From: Acanthaster planci
Taxonomy: Eukaryota > Echinodermata > Asteroidea > Valvatida > Acanthasteridae
Length of the DNA stretch: 64,000 bases
NCBI RefSeq assembly: GCF_001949145.1
Contig: NW_019091504.1
Coordinates: 862,508-926,507, forward strand
Direction: 5' to 3'
Made by a program: the position numbers and the translations under genes
The notes under the pieces: model-generated
Database searches by the model: none
Seen by the model: only the letters and a program-made list of their open reading frames with translations
What the model was told of the DNA's origin: nothing
In this document: positions 12,682-31,732 of the stretch, piece after piece
Position numbering within the stretch: the stretch's first letter is position 1
How the letters are laid out: each line of letters starts with the position of its first letter

Positions 12682-15600
12682 ACCCCCCCCATAAAATTGA
12701 GCCACTGCACCAATCTGCCTGGTGTCATCGTTGCAGTCACCATCTCTTCACCTGCAGCCTAGCCGCGTCCAGAGACCACTTATCAAGGCAGTAACATTCC
12801 AGACACATCATGCAGGTGTAAGACATGCTTCAGGAGAAAATGCCCAAGTCAAGTTTATCTTTCCCAAGATCAAAAATGAGAACTAACAGTCAGTTCAAGT
12901 AGTAGAAATTCTGCAATGATGTACACGCACAGAAAACTGCTAACGTGTCTTCTGCAACTTTTCTTTTTTTTAAATCCCAGATTCCCTGAATCTAGCCAAA
13001 TTCCAATTCCCAGCACTACTGAATTCTGAGAGATTAAACACTGTTGGGTGTTAGATTGTCAAGATGTGTTGGCACAGGCAAACCGAGCCCACACTTATAT
13101 TGATCAATCTTCAGAACTAGTGCAACATGCATGATCTGGGATTTTGACAGATTCAAGAAAAGACCTTGGTTTTAAAAAGTCTTGGGAGTTAGGGTTATAT
13201 TCTCTATTGTCTCAGTGTCCTTGTGAGTTGTCTTGTGTAACCATTGAATACACATGTGTTTGGTATTAGTTTTTTTTTACCGTTATCATTCCCCATTTGG
13301 TCGCATGTCAGTCTTTCTTAACACCAATTTTCCATTTCGCATATGGATTTATTATGTTTTTACATCTGCTCTCTCAGAGATAAATCTTCACAAATTTAAT
13401 GTTTTTATATTTTTGTTCACTCCAAATTTGCAAATTCACTTTGGCTGTTTATCTCCATGTTTGTATGTTATCTAGTCAAGACTTGGTATGTAACCTAACC
13501 AAGAAAGAAAAGAATTTTTGGTTACAAGTCACGGTTAGTATACATGTTGCGGCAATTACCTAAAAATATATCATTTCAAATGCAGTTGAAATGAAAAGAT
13601 TGCCGGGTGTTTTAGTGCGTAGGGTAGAGGACAGAGGATCAATAGGTGCAGCGTAGGTTGTTAGCACAAGAACGTTGGAAGGTTCCATACAGTTGCTGAT
13701 CTTAAGGATGGACATTTATTTGAAGACCTGCTTGGGAAAAAAAATCACTGTGCTTGCTTCCTGTACATTTGCTGAATTAGAATGAATAAAAAACTTTATC
13801 AGTTCATTTGCAAAATAGTATCATTAAAAATTCCTGCATTGTAGGCGTATGACTATCTCTGGGTCAGTCATAAATTTCTTTTAAATTCCATTCATGAGGA
13901 TTTATTGGATTTAAAAAAAGCCTCACACCTTGGGTAAAAATGATACCATGAAAGGATGTGTAAATGATTATTTTGATGACAAAAAAGACGAGTGTGTAGC
14001 TGAGATATATATGAGTATAAGTTACCCATTAGATGTAGCGAGTTATAACAATTATGTAGCCATGGTCTGGCGCCTTTAATTTAGCATCAGCTTGTCTTGC
14101 ACTGAAGATTAGAGATAAATCTGTTATTTTTTTTCAGCAATCTTTTGTAAACCAGTTTACTTAAAGCATTACATGTATCACTATTCTTTTTCTGGGCCAG
14201 CTTTAAAATTCAATTTTTCAGAGTCTTATGTCAACTTCAGGCTTGCACTGTAAAGTTTAGCTTTTTTCCCTTGCTGCATTATAGCATTTGTTTGCCATAA
14301 CGTGTGCTTTTCTTTATTGAAAGGTGTGCGAAAAAACTGATGGGCATTGTTCAAATTAAAATACTTCAGAAATTTGAACATTGGTTCATAACAGGACCTA
14401 CCAATCTATTCAAGCAGAAAGTATCAGAAAAATTCATTTCCCAAACAGCTGTTAAAATTACAACATGGCAACATTTCAATTCAAACAAACATTACTAATC
14501 TTTAATAAAAGCTACACATGGCTTTGTAGACATGAAAACAGACTCCAGAGCCCTGGGGTCTAATGAACAATTTATTTACAAAACTGTGTAAACAACACCT
14601 TCGTATGTCTTTTAAGGAGTCTTATAGTCTTGATTCAAGCCACCTGTGGGGCACACATTTATGTTCTGTATTGTTAGTGGAATGTAATAATAATGTTATC
14701 TTGAATCAAGACTAGAACTGTGCTTGACATATGACAAGCTTTTACTAATATTAAAGAATAAGTATACCTACTGCTCATTTCTGCCACACATGAACATAGG
14801 TTGTTGGATGGAAACATGGCCGCCGACAGCAGATGTTTCTTCTCCATAAATGCCAAAGGAAGATTTCTTGTTTTCTTGGAGTTTAATACGATGACGCTTC
14901 ACAGTGCGGAAATGTTACAATGATACAATGTGAACTGTGCCTTTTAAGTTGGCTTTATTCTAATTGCATTCATATTTGAACCTACTTTGGAGCAAGTGTG
15001 AAACTGACCATCCAAACCGCTGGTCTGTAGTAATGTCTTGGCTTGCTTCCTAACCATCTCGTTGAAGATTCTTACGACTAGAACTTTAGACCACTAACGC
15101 AAACCAAATGCAGTGAATGTGTTCGTAATGTTATTCTTCCACAAGAATGGTGGTGATGTTATGCTAATAAAACCATTTCAATATGGACAATTAAAGTTTT
15201 CCTTTTTTTTACTGGAGCTACAAATGTTTCAAAGACCTCTTTTTCAAAGTCTGTTGTTTTTTTGGGGTGGGGATTTAATCCCGAGTTATCTCAAACTTAT
15301 CTCAAACTTGACATGGGAAAATATTCGTCATCAGTAGGTAATTTGAAGAGTGTGTTTACATAATTCCATTTACATTATACAGTGTACCCTTACATTGTAT
15401 GTAAAGATATTATGTGTCAACTGTGTTAATAAAGAAAACTCTATCATAATGGAATATTTGCTAATAAACACAGAGCTGACGACGTATGCTATCTTAAAAG
15501 TGACAGTTCTGTGGTTGCATTGTTATTTGTGAGAGTGGATTGCATACATTATGTAATGATCTTTCCTTGAGCCAATCGCTTGTGTGTTGAGTGCTGTGTA

Positions 15601-16015
15601 AGAGACAAATGATGTGCATTCTTGTGGTTGAGGCTTGAAACACCTGCCCTGGATTTCAGTCTACTGCCCTTACACAGGTTTGAAATAAACTCAAGTTCTG
15701 AGATTCTAAAAGGTGTACGCAATTTTTGTGGTAGAGTCCATCCAAGTCCTTGCAAGGCCATCTGAAGTTGTCCAAATTAAGCCAAGCCTGAAGCTACTCA
15801 AACTGTGACAAAAGTATTTTGTTCATTGTTCAGCCTGCCATTCATGACTGAACTGTAGAAGGCCTCGTAACAGACCTGAGTATGCCACTGAAAACGTAAA
15901 ATTTTCTCACCTAAAATAAAAAAAATGCAAAGTGATGACTTGCTTGTGATAACTCACTGCGATCATAGCATCTGACAACAATCATGGCTGTTGATTGTCA
16001 AAAGTTCTGTTCATG
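12682..16015. other. Convergent intergenic and 3' UTR region of SNX2 and PGGT1B
   Basis: No coding exon is recognised. The left part should be the SNX2 3' UTR. Candidate AATAAA signals on the plus strand are at 13785, 14504, 15166 and 15428, and none can be chosen from sequence alone. The right part should hold the PGGT1B 3' UTR on the minus strand, where I see no clear canonical signal close to the stop codon. Only short ORFs occur. Confidence 0.5.
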
Positions 16016-16094
16016 ACCCCCTGGTGTGACCTCTGATCACAATGTCCTCCTGGTGTGACCTCTGATCATGATTACCTCTGGACATGTCCTTTGA

Positions 16095-16100
<6 letters not shown>
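16016..16100. repeat. Three degenerate ~30-bp tandem units overlapping the PGGT1B stop
   Basis: Three consecutive units share CTGGTGTGACCTCTGATCA: about 16017-16045, about 16046-16074, and a more diverged third (CTCTGGACATGTCCTTTGATCATG). The third unit contains the PGGT1B stop codon at 16095-16097. The array is therefore part of the transcribed 3' end. Confidence 0.6.
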
Positions 16101-22548
<6,448 letters not shown>

Positions 22549-22826
22549 CTTCGTTTTAAGCTGCCTCGAACATTAATACTAAATTATAAAGAAAGCAATT
22601 TCAAAGCTGATATTGATAAGTTTCGCTGAAAAACACAATAAAAAATTTTCTCTCTCTATTATCATTTAGCAGATTTAGAAACACTAATTTAGTTTTTAAA
22701 TAGTTTCAGTAGCCTCCAATAATAAACTTGATTTTTCAGGACCAAAAAAAATGGCAACTTCCATGGACAAGGCATGACCAGTGAGTTTTGTGTTTTGTTT
22801 TACCACCAGCCTTTACAGTTGGCAAA
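22549..22826. promoter_or_regulatory. Bidirectional promoter between PGGT1B and PIGO
   Basis: The two start codons face away from each other and are 278 bp apart, so both 5' UTRs and both core promoters must fit in or near this interval. Just inside PGGT1B the sequence reads GCGGCCATCTT (22541-22551), whose reverse complement AAGATGGCCGC is one base from the YY1 consensus AANATGGCGGC and overlaps the start codon. YY1 sites in this position are common in TATA-less housekeeping genes. I see no convincing TATA box. An acceptor-like ctttacag stretch lies just before the PIGO ATG, so a short 5' UTR intron is possible. Confidence 0.6.
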
Positions 22827-25800
22827 ATGAGCATCGGAACAAAGTTATTCATGCTTTTACTTTGGATAGGGGCTTTGTTTGGTATTGGCATTACAATATT
22901 CAGTCGCGGCTTTTTGTTAAACAGACTGGAAATTCCAGAGAAAAGTTTGTGTGTCGGCGATGAAGATGCAGGGCAGGCGCAAGAGGGCGCTCGACAGTTG
23001 TGCGGAGAACACAGGAGGTATTCCAAGGCGATTGTTATTGTCATTGATGCACTTCGCTATGATTTCACACTTTACAACGAATCCCTGGATGATAAATCAG
23101 CCCTGCCTTTCCAAAATAAACTTCCATTTATACACAAACTGCGCACAGAGAAACCGCAACAGTCGCTGCTCTACAAATTCTTGGCAGACCCGCCCACAAC
23201 AACAATGCAGCGATTGAAAGGTCTTACAACAGGGAGTTTGCCGACATTCGTGGATGCAGGCAGCAACTTTGCCAGCACCAAAATCACTGAAGACAGTTTC
23301 ATCCACCAGTTGCGCCATCTGGGCAAGCGTATTACGTTTATGGGGGATGACACTTGGGAATCGCTCTTTGAAGGATACTTCGTTCGCTCCTACCCCTTTC
23401 CGTCATTCAATGTGAAGGATCTCCACACTGTAGATAATGGTGTGATCAACCACCTTGTGCCAGAGATGGCCGAACAGGACTGGGATGTTATCATTGCCCA
23501 TTTCTTAGGAGTTGATCACTGTGGTCATCGCTTTGGACCTTTTCACTCAGCCATGGGAGAAAAACTTCTGCAAATGGACCAAGTTCTTAGGTTTGTTTTC
23601 TGACATGCCTTCCAAAATTTTTCATACATTGTGCCATAAATTGAGGTTTCTTTATGTTTGGTCTCTAATTAAAAAAAAAATACCAGGGGATCATCATACA
23701 CAGCCAGAAATAAAGAGGAACTTTGAGTAATTCACCAAGGAATAACATGTGTCCTTGCATATCTTTTTCTGCATGCCAAAGTGGTCTCCACAGTCCACAA
23801 GCATGTCTTATTCTTTGTAGTAAAACAAATATCACTGATCCATGTACATACGTGGTGTTTGAGTGGTTAAGATTTTTGCACTATTCAAAAAGTAGGAATT
23901 ATGAGTTAATAGCAAGATGTCACAAAAGCTGTTGGACATCACTCAGCTTGTAGCACTCACCGTGGGGTCATTGAGGGGAACCTACACTAGATATTACAGT
24001 TAACATCCTTTCACAACAGCTCCAGCATTGCTTGGTGAAGCTACATGTATATACATAACGGATTTCAGATAAGTAGCAAGCCTTACAGCAATGAACACAA
24101 CAAGGGATGAGTTGTGCTGTGTTTATCTGAAACCCATTGATGCATATGAAAATTCGGGGTCAAAAGACTGTTAGGGTTGAAGAAATTGACATGTAAAAGT
24201 TGCAAGTTTTTTGTCAGTTGAGATCACAGTTAACAAAACATCATCAGCTGTCCTTTACTGCCCTGTTCAATATTTCAGATCAGTGGTGGAGAGGCTGGAC
24301 GATGACACAGTACTATTTGTGTTGGGAGATCATGGAATGACACGTACTGGTGATCATGGTGGGGACAGTAAGGATGAGATAGCTGCCGCACTTTTTATCT
24401 ACAGTAATGCTATCCTGCATCAGGAGACTATTGATATGGTAAGTGAATGTTTTGAATTTGAATTTGAATTTGAAATGGTTTATTAACATAAAACATCATC
24501 GTGACCAAAGGCTGAATTAAGACGTTTTTTCAGTGATAAATACATGTATGTTATAAATACAAAATAATAAGCTCATTAAAAGAAAAAGCAGAAAAAATAA
24601 AATATTGACTATTAAAATTACATCAGATAAAATGTGAATATAAGAATAAGGATTCTGTAAAATAATCAAGAAGATGGAATCATAACACTTGACCTTTCCT
24701 TTCGCCTAAAAATAGTATGAGTATAATAGTATGTATGAAGGTAATAACCCTAAAAATTGACAATAAAAAATACCATTATTGTAATACAGGTGTAAACATA
24801 ATTACTAAACAACAATTTCAAGATATTCTTGGTTAAAAACCTAGTGACTCTTAACACTTCAATATTGTATACATTAATCAAATTTGACTGAGTGCAGTCA
24901 TAAGCAGGACAATGATTAACATCTGTTTGCATTCATCAATTTGGAGAATGCGCGACAGATGAGGCATAGGGCTGTTGTGAAATCTAGTGGTTCTATAGTT
25001 ATAGGTTTCTCGTTAACGTCCATTCCTCGTATTATATGGTCGATGTCTCTGAGGTGAAAGCAAATGATGCAGTGGACAGGAGGGTAGCTGAAGTGATCAT
25101 GCAAACATCAAGCACAACTTGGAGCATCTCTCTTCCAATGGACAGAGTCCACATTGTGTCAATGTAGCATCATACCTTGTGTACTGAGCTCCAAGAATGA
25201 CTTGTAACTCTATGTATGTAGTTCGGGTCAAATTCATATGTGCTCGATCTAGTAAGCTCTTCTCAAGATCTGTAATATGAAACGCTAGTTATTGTTGCAG
25301 TTAAAATACATACGTCGTACAAGGAAATGATCTCCTCTAAGTTTACTGGTTACGAACGATATGCACACCCCCTCCACAATGAAAAAAGTAAAAATGCAGG
25401 CTCAATCTACATGTAGGTATGCCAAAATATAGACACACAAACTTAGTGACAGTGGAAAGTGGCAATTTGGGATCAGACAAGGTAAGGCTAGATTTAACTG
25501 ATATTGGTGGAGATTTCTGATCTGTTCAGTGTTTCAGCCTTAACCCGGGAGGTATCCATGACTTTTATTTCATTTAGATGTAGTTTTGACAATAATGATT
25601 GAGAGTGTACGATGTACATGTACATATTGTTCTTACAGGTACATGTATGTTCCTGAAACATAAGAAAAAACATTTCCATTTCTAACTGCCTGCTCAGCAA
25701 TTAGTAGCTCAAGGAATGTTTGTAAAATTTTCTTTCAAAAGCACACACCATCCATAGGTAGAATTATTTTCATTTTGTTAAATGCCACTGCTGAAAGAGG

Positions 25801-28800
25801 TTGTCTTCTGTGACTGAGTTTACGGTAGATGACTGATGAAACCTTTGTTTTCAACATTTGCAGTGTTAGCTGTCATATCGGTTGCAAAATGACCAGCAGA
25901 CAACCAAGTTTTTGTTTCAGTTGTGTTAAAGTACAATTTGAAGAATTGAAAATGGTTGTATACATGTACATGTACATGTGCATGAAGCTGTTACTTGTAG
26001 CTGCTACTCCTAAATACAAATGCATATATGTGCAAGTGCATTTAATTACTTCCTAACCAAAGATAATTTGGAATTAGGATCTTCCTGAGCTACCAGAGTT
26101 GCAGCCGCAGATTTTCACATTTTAAAATGGATTTTGCAACTGAGCTCTTTCTGTTTTGATCTCTAGAAAGCTGTCCGAATTGCTTCCCAGATTGACCTGG
26201 TGCCTACCTTGAGCCTCCTACTTGGTGTTCCAATTCCATTCTCCAATCTTGGCAGCATCATACCCGAACTCTTTGGCCTGGTTCCTCTCTCAAACCAACC
26301 CAAGCTAACCGGTATGAACAACTGGCCTCCGCATTTGCAGTCACTGTATAATAAAGTTGGTGCTTTATGGACAAATGCTCATCAGGTCAATCGTTACCTT
26401 CAAGCTTACTCAAAAGTCTCGGATGAGTTTCCAAGGGGTCAGTTCAACCTGCTTCAGAATTTCTTTCAAGAAGCAGAAATTGCTGTACAAGAGCTGTTGC
26501 AAAGTTCTGCCTTCGATGAAAGCCGCACCCTTGCATTGTTGCAGAAGAGTGAGCAGGTGTATTTGGATTATCTGAACCAAGTGAAGGAAATGTGTCGCAG
26601 TATGTGGGCACGGTTTGACCTAACCTTAATCATCCTAGGCTTAGCTGTAGTCATTGGAACGTGCCTGATCAGTTATGTGCTTCTGATGCACAACTATAAC
26701 TTTGGCAATAGGGCTCAGCTTGACTCGGCCCTGGGCACTCTGCTGAAAATAATTGCAGTGAGTATAGTGGCTTGTGTATTGATTGGAGTGACGATGAGTT
26801 TAACCATTCCTAGTCTGCATGTGTATTCAGCTGTTTTGGTACTGACTGTACCGGCGGTGGGCTCCCTTCTGAATGCAGTTGTATGGATTGCATTTGTGTC
26901 TGCAGAGATGAAGGTCTCCTACTTCTTAAGATTCTGGACTTACCCTCTGAAAACTGTGATGGCGGTGATCTTAACCTTTGCATATGCAGCCTGCTTAACG
27001 TCCAACAGTTTTGTCATCAACGAGGGCTATGTGGCAGCTTTTCTAGTGCACAGTCTTCATTTGGCCTGCGTGTGCTCCGTGGGTTCAGTCTTTGTCCAGA
27101 GTAAAAACAGCAAAGAGACCACAAGGAAGAAAACCAAGACTGAGAAGTCGCGAGACATTGGGCATTTTCTCACACATCCGGTAACAGTCTATATCTTGCT
27201 AGCCGTCGCGTTTCACCTTTGCATCCGATTCAGCAGCCTATTCCTGGCTTGCCGGGAGGAACAGAACCCTTGTCGGGAGTCTGAACTCCTCAGATCCTTG
27301 GGGGCATTCTCTGATGACACAGGAAGCTACAGGAACTACCGATATTTTATGTCGGTTGCTTCTTTAGCTGTCATCCCGGCCTCCTTAACCTTTTGGCTGA
27401 ATAAACAAGGGAACTTGAACGGAGGAGCTGCCCCAATGCTGAGCGTTGCCTATGCCCTGCCAATTGCTACAGTGTGTATTTGCCTGAATTGGGGTCTCCA
27501 GGCTCTACCTCAGAAGATGTTGGACAATCTTCCGGCCTGGCAGCAGGTTCTTTTACCGAGAACGGCCTACATCATGCTGTTTGTAGCATTCATCTCTGTC
27601 CTGTGGAATCCACTGTGCATCTTCTTGATCCCGCGAGAGGACCCCAAAAAGAAGACGCTCCAAGTGGAGTACCCTGGAGAGGTGGAATCTGTTGTGCCCA
27701 AGATCTTCAACCACCTGAAGACGACATGGAAGCGAAGCAGCCGGCAAGGCAAGCAACCCTCCGATGAAGACCAAGATGAGCACAGGGAAGCCTCCCCACC
27801 TGTGGTGTACGGTCTCGCCACGGTATTCTCAGCTTGTTGGCTGCTGGTAAGCGCTACTGTTGCTCTTCTTGTAGCTCTGCTTCTTGGTGATGGCCTGGCA
27901 CCTGTTGTGCTAACAATGCTTCTACAAATGGTGGTTTATCTGGAGCTGTACGCCGTCATTCGAAGGCAGCAACTGGCTCCATTGGAAGCTTTACCAGACC
28001 TCCACCACATTGGTAAGTCCCTTTAACCATCAGCTGTCATGATCCATAGTGATAGCTTGATTTTGACTTATATGTATTTAAATACTTCAAGTTTGCAGTT
28101 GATGACAAATTAACGTTATTTGATTCTAGTAAGGTTAGCCTCAAATTTTGTACATACATGTGTACTGTACATTGCAGATTTCCCAGCTCTTTCAGCTTCT
28201 TAAAAGCTATATGCATGTTCTCTCCACTCAATCAGTTTCCTGTCTTTTGATTTGATAAGTCTCGAGATGAAGTCCGTTAGAACTTACCTCACATGATAGC
28301 ATAAGCACTCCGTTTTCATCTCAGGGGGTTGCTATCCATGGAGGGATGCCTCATCAGTGGTATTTTGGCTTTCCTTTCAGCTACTTACCAGGTTCCTTGG
28401 TATGCTATTGCTGCCTGGGGCTTCATGTCCAGTCAGTTTTTCTTCGCCACGGGCCATCACGCCACCATCTCATCAATTCGATTCGATTCGGCATTCATTG
28501 GTTTCCATGGTGACTTCCCTTCATATCTGTACTTCATCCCCGGTGCCCTAATCACCATCAACACATTCGCGTCTCAGATCGTCTTTGCCGTGGCATTGCC
28601 TCTTCTGCTGATCTGGCCCTTCACCCGAGGGAAGATGTTTGATCGTAAGAAAGATGAAGACCGGAAAGGCGAATTGGGTCTGCACGTCAGTAACCGAGAG
28701 CTACGCGTTGCATTTTTTCAAATCATCCTTGCTTATCTATTATACAATGGTATTCAGGTATGTAGATCATTATGTTCATGTTTTTACGATTTCCTATTTT

Positions 28801-29926
28801 TGTTTCAGAAAAGGTGCATTTTGAAAATTAACAACGTTTTTATGAGTTTGGGCACCAGCTTTTGTAAATATAATCACTTTTTTTATCAGTTTCCTAGAAA
28901 AGCCACAAGAACTCAAAATTCCAGACGTAAGTGCAGTTATGTCACACAGAGGGTCTCTTAAAAAAACATTGCTTTGTATGACGTAATCCAGTTTAATAAC
29001 ATTTCAAGGGTGAAAAATCTGTAGGGCTGCGCCGAATTTCCTTATATTTTATCGATTATTGAATATTCAAATAATATTTTCCAAATTTAAATATTCAAAT
29101 GCAAATTCATAAAAAGGAAGGGAGAACTTTATTTTGTTTTAAATGAGACAAATACCGGTCACACTATAGAGGCTTGTGTAAGCAGATTCAAATGAAACGC
29201 GACAGAAATCTTACAGTGATTCAAATGGTAAGTTATTCATTGAAAAATCTAAAAAGAAATAGAAATTTTAAACAGGGCAAGAAGTATTGTTCGTGCCGTA
29301 AATCGTGGCTGGAGATACTCCTAGACTTGAGAAGCTATTATAGTGATTATAATTTACACTGTGTGTCATTGCAGCTGACTTTGTATATGGTTTGTTCATC
29401 AACAATCTGCCCGTTGGAACGACCGAATATTCGTATATTCGATAGAATTGAGGGTCAAATATTCGAATAGTGAGTTTTTCGAATTGTGTCAGCCCTCATT
29501 AACATGAGATCCATTGGACTACCTTGTCATAATAGGAACCTTGTACTATCAGGAATGTAAATAATGAAAAAAAAAGGGATTAGAATCTAAAAGCTCCACG
29601 TTATAGTGGAACCTTGTCTTAACAGTACTCTTATAAACAAGGTTTGACTGTACACGATGCAACAATTTCTCTATTGCTGCAGGTAAACAAGAAATCAACA
29701 CTCTCTATTTTGTATCCTTCTTTGGCAGTTGGTTGGAGCCATGGTATCTGCTGCCATTCACCGTCGCCATCTCATGGTCTGGAAGATCTTCGCTCCTCGG
29801 TTTGTCTTCCAGGGCGTGTCCTTCCTGGTTGTCATGGTGATCCTGATCCTCTTGTACCTCCTCCTCGTTAAAATTGACCGGGCCATTTCCCACTGGCTTC
29901 AGGTTTTATTCCAGGATGCTAGCTGA
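22827..29926 (+). CDS. PIGO: GPI ethanolamine phosphate transferase 3 (PIG-O)
   Basis: This ER multi-pass enzyme adds phosphoethanolamine to the third mannose of the GPI anchor, the group later joined to protein. Exons: 22827-23590, 24279-24438, 26167-28012, 28381-28757 and 29729-29926 (stop TGA), giving 1114 residues against about 1089 in human. An N-terminal signal-anchor (about residues 5-30) precedes an alkaline-phosphatase-like catalytic domain. Expected metal and catalytic residues are visible: VIDALRYDF (D74), DPPTTTMQRL (Thr 124-126), FLGVDHCGH (D230, H231, H234) and LGDHGMTRTGDHGG (D272, H273). The long third exon and exons 4-5 encode many membrane helices, ending with RRHLMVWKIFAPRF. 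Exon 4 is started at 28381 because the earlier acceptor at 28325 shifts the frame. An in-frame ATG at 22788 exists, but 22827 begins the family-like hydrophobic segment. Confidence 0.95.
24455..25130 (-). mobile_element. Possible minus-strand LINE tail with (AAATTC)n end
   Basis: A GAATTT hexamer repeat (24456-24474) starts only 17 bp after the PIGO exon 2 donor. On the minus strand it would be the 3' tail of a retroposon whose body lies toward 25.1 kb. Short open frames there show no clear reverse transcriptase motif, so assignment rests on the tail and the AT-rich body. Confidence 0.3.
25605..25985. repeat. TACATG simple-repeat clusters
   Basis: Short runs of the palindromic hexamer TACATG occur at about 25613-25625 and 25960-25980 in a PIGO intron. 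The octamer TACATGTA and close variants recur elsewhere in the window (for example near 950, 24040 and 28150). Confidence 0.6.
29023..29496. mobile_element. hAT-like AT-rich inverted-repeat element (AGGGCTG ends)
   Basis: The element opens AGGGCTGCGCCGAAT and closes with a sequence whose complement reads AGGGCTGACACAATTCGAA. The interior near both ends is made of ATATTCGAATATT-like palindromes. AGGGCTG termini with internal ATTCGAATA repeats are typical of non-autonomous hAT elements. No convincing 8-bp duplication is seen. It lies in the last PIGO intron. Confidence 0.55.
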
Positions 29927-30745
29927 GTCCGTCGGTGGGGTGTGGCGACGGGGAGGAAGTGGGCTGGGGCAGGTGTTTAGACAGGAGTGCTGGACTGCTC
30001 AGCTGTATATATATCAGAGATGTGGGTCAGTTGGCATGTCATCGGGTGTGTCACCCTGCCATCAGTCAGCTGTGTATGCTCAGACTGGTTGATGTCTTTG
30101 CAAGACAAGTGTACATAAACATAACCCGAGCAAGTTTGATCAAGACTTGCTGCTAACCACGGTTGATTGGCTCTGATGGCTCTCCTGCTGACTGAGAGAG
30201 GGCTGGTTTTTATAGCTGACTAGCCTTACAAGGTTGGTCATCTCGTTGGTTATAAATAGCCACACAGGTCAGTGTACTGTGGAAAGTTGCATATATTGAT
30301 ACAATTATGCAGGTTAAAGGTATGATTATAGATCATCCACTTGGTAAGGGATAGTTCTTGGGTGTTCATGACCTTTAGCACCCTGTTTCTTGTAGGCTGA
30401 ATAGGCAACAAATCTTGACTGAGCGGTTGTCTTGCCAAACTCAGGTTCGAAATTTGTGGTTTTCTGGCTGAACTGAGTAGAATGTATTGTCAAAATGTAC
30501 CTAAACTAGGCCTATCAGGATTGCCTAATGGTTCCTTGAGGTCAAAATGTTAGTTTGAGAAAGTGGACTTTGTTTCCCTAGTGTAGGAGTAGGGTGCCAA
30601 AGGTAGTGAACACCAGTTCTTGTTGATTGGATGTGTCCTGCAACACATGTGTAAGTAGTAATATTTTGCTTCAGAAATGCCGAAAAGGGAACATGTCTGC
30701 AGACTTGCAAATCTGTCTAATATCTTGTGGCAAGGGCTCTGGGAA

Positions 30746-31216
30746 TGAATAAAGGAATAAATATGTGCATGGTCTGTCTTACACGTGCTTGTCAGGACCG
30801 GCTAAGGAGAATGGATGTGTGTGACTAATGTATGAGCCGCAGGCATTAGTTTAAGACCGGCCAAGCGCGTACTGTATTAAGTCCCATTCATAAATACCTT
30901 TTTAATCAGAGAGTCAAAGGAAATCAATTAATAATAGATTTCCAATGATTTTGTTCTGAAATTTTAATGTCAGTTTCCCAAATACCCCGTCTATTCTATC
31001 GTATAGTCCTTTTGCAAGTTGTCGAATAGAATCTCCCTATAAACAGACTTAGCGCGCGCAAGGGAAGTTGTGTGCACACAGACTCTTGACCAATCAGAAT
31101 CAATAAAAATAGTGATTTATGCAGTAGGCATTATCACATCTCTGCGGGCATTATCAAATGTTAATTAATACACGTTGTTGAATATGGAGACTGTGGTATT
31201 TATGAATTGGAGTTCT
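30746..31216 (+). repeat. Dispersed repeat family, copy B (first copy 7584-8060)
   Basis: It is collinear and in the same orientation as 7584-8060, with similar starts (gaataaaggaataaatatgtgc) and ends (cacgttgttgaatatggagac). Its opening AATAAA may supply a polyadenylation signal for PIGO. Confidence 0.7.
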
Positions 31217-31510
31217 CGCCCTGATAATGTAAAGCACTGTCCGTTGAAAAAGTACAGTTGTGGTCGGTGCTTGGACAGTAAGCTAATCTTAAGCTAATCT
31301 AGTACAAAATTATCAGCAATTCAACCAGAACGTCTGTTGCACTTTAAGACTTCATTTACAGATTTGTGCAAAAATAATAAACGAATGTTTCGGCTGATGA
31401 GGTACAGAAAAAAAAGAACAATTGGAAGCTCGATGAGAATGGGCACAGTCTTTTACAGTTGTAATCAAACACCTTCAGTCCAAGTGTGTATGAACTTGCG
31501 ACCATAGCTG

Positions 31511-31732
31511 TTGGGCCAAATTTGTCCATCAATTGCCAATCAGGGCTTCATATCATCGAACGAACCGTATTTCATCGAGTATGAACCCATTGAGCCCAAT
31601 CAGAATGGGCGTGTGTTGAAGGATTTTTTTCTCTTCGCTTTGCCCACCCAGATAGATTTGGAAGACCCCCATGTTCTGGTTCTTGACAGAAGTAAGGAAG
31701 AACGGATCAGGGCCAAAATAATGACACATTGA
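31511..31732 (+). other. Orphan ORF faintly like an ADAM/ADAMTS prodomain
   Basis: A 73-codon frame contains QGFISSNEPYFIEYEPIE, with DPHVLV downstream. ADAMTS prodomains often carry G(L/F)I....YFIEPL followed by a PH-containing motif, so the similarity may be real. No metalloprotease HExxH exon or further homologous exon was found in the window. It may be a stray exon fragment, a pseudogene or chance. It is not counted as a gene. Confidence 0.2.

Noticed and set aside
28357-28551. 64-codon ORF MVFWLSFQLL...
   Set aside because: It is an out-of-frame shadow of PIGO exon 4, whose true frame carries the conserved ATGHH and NTFAS motifs.
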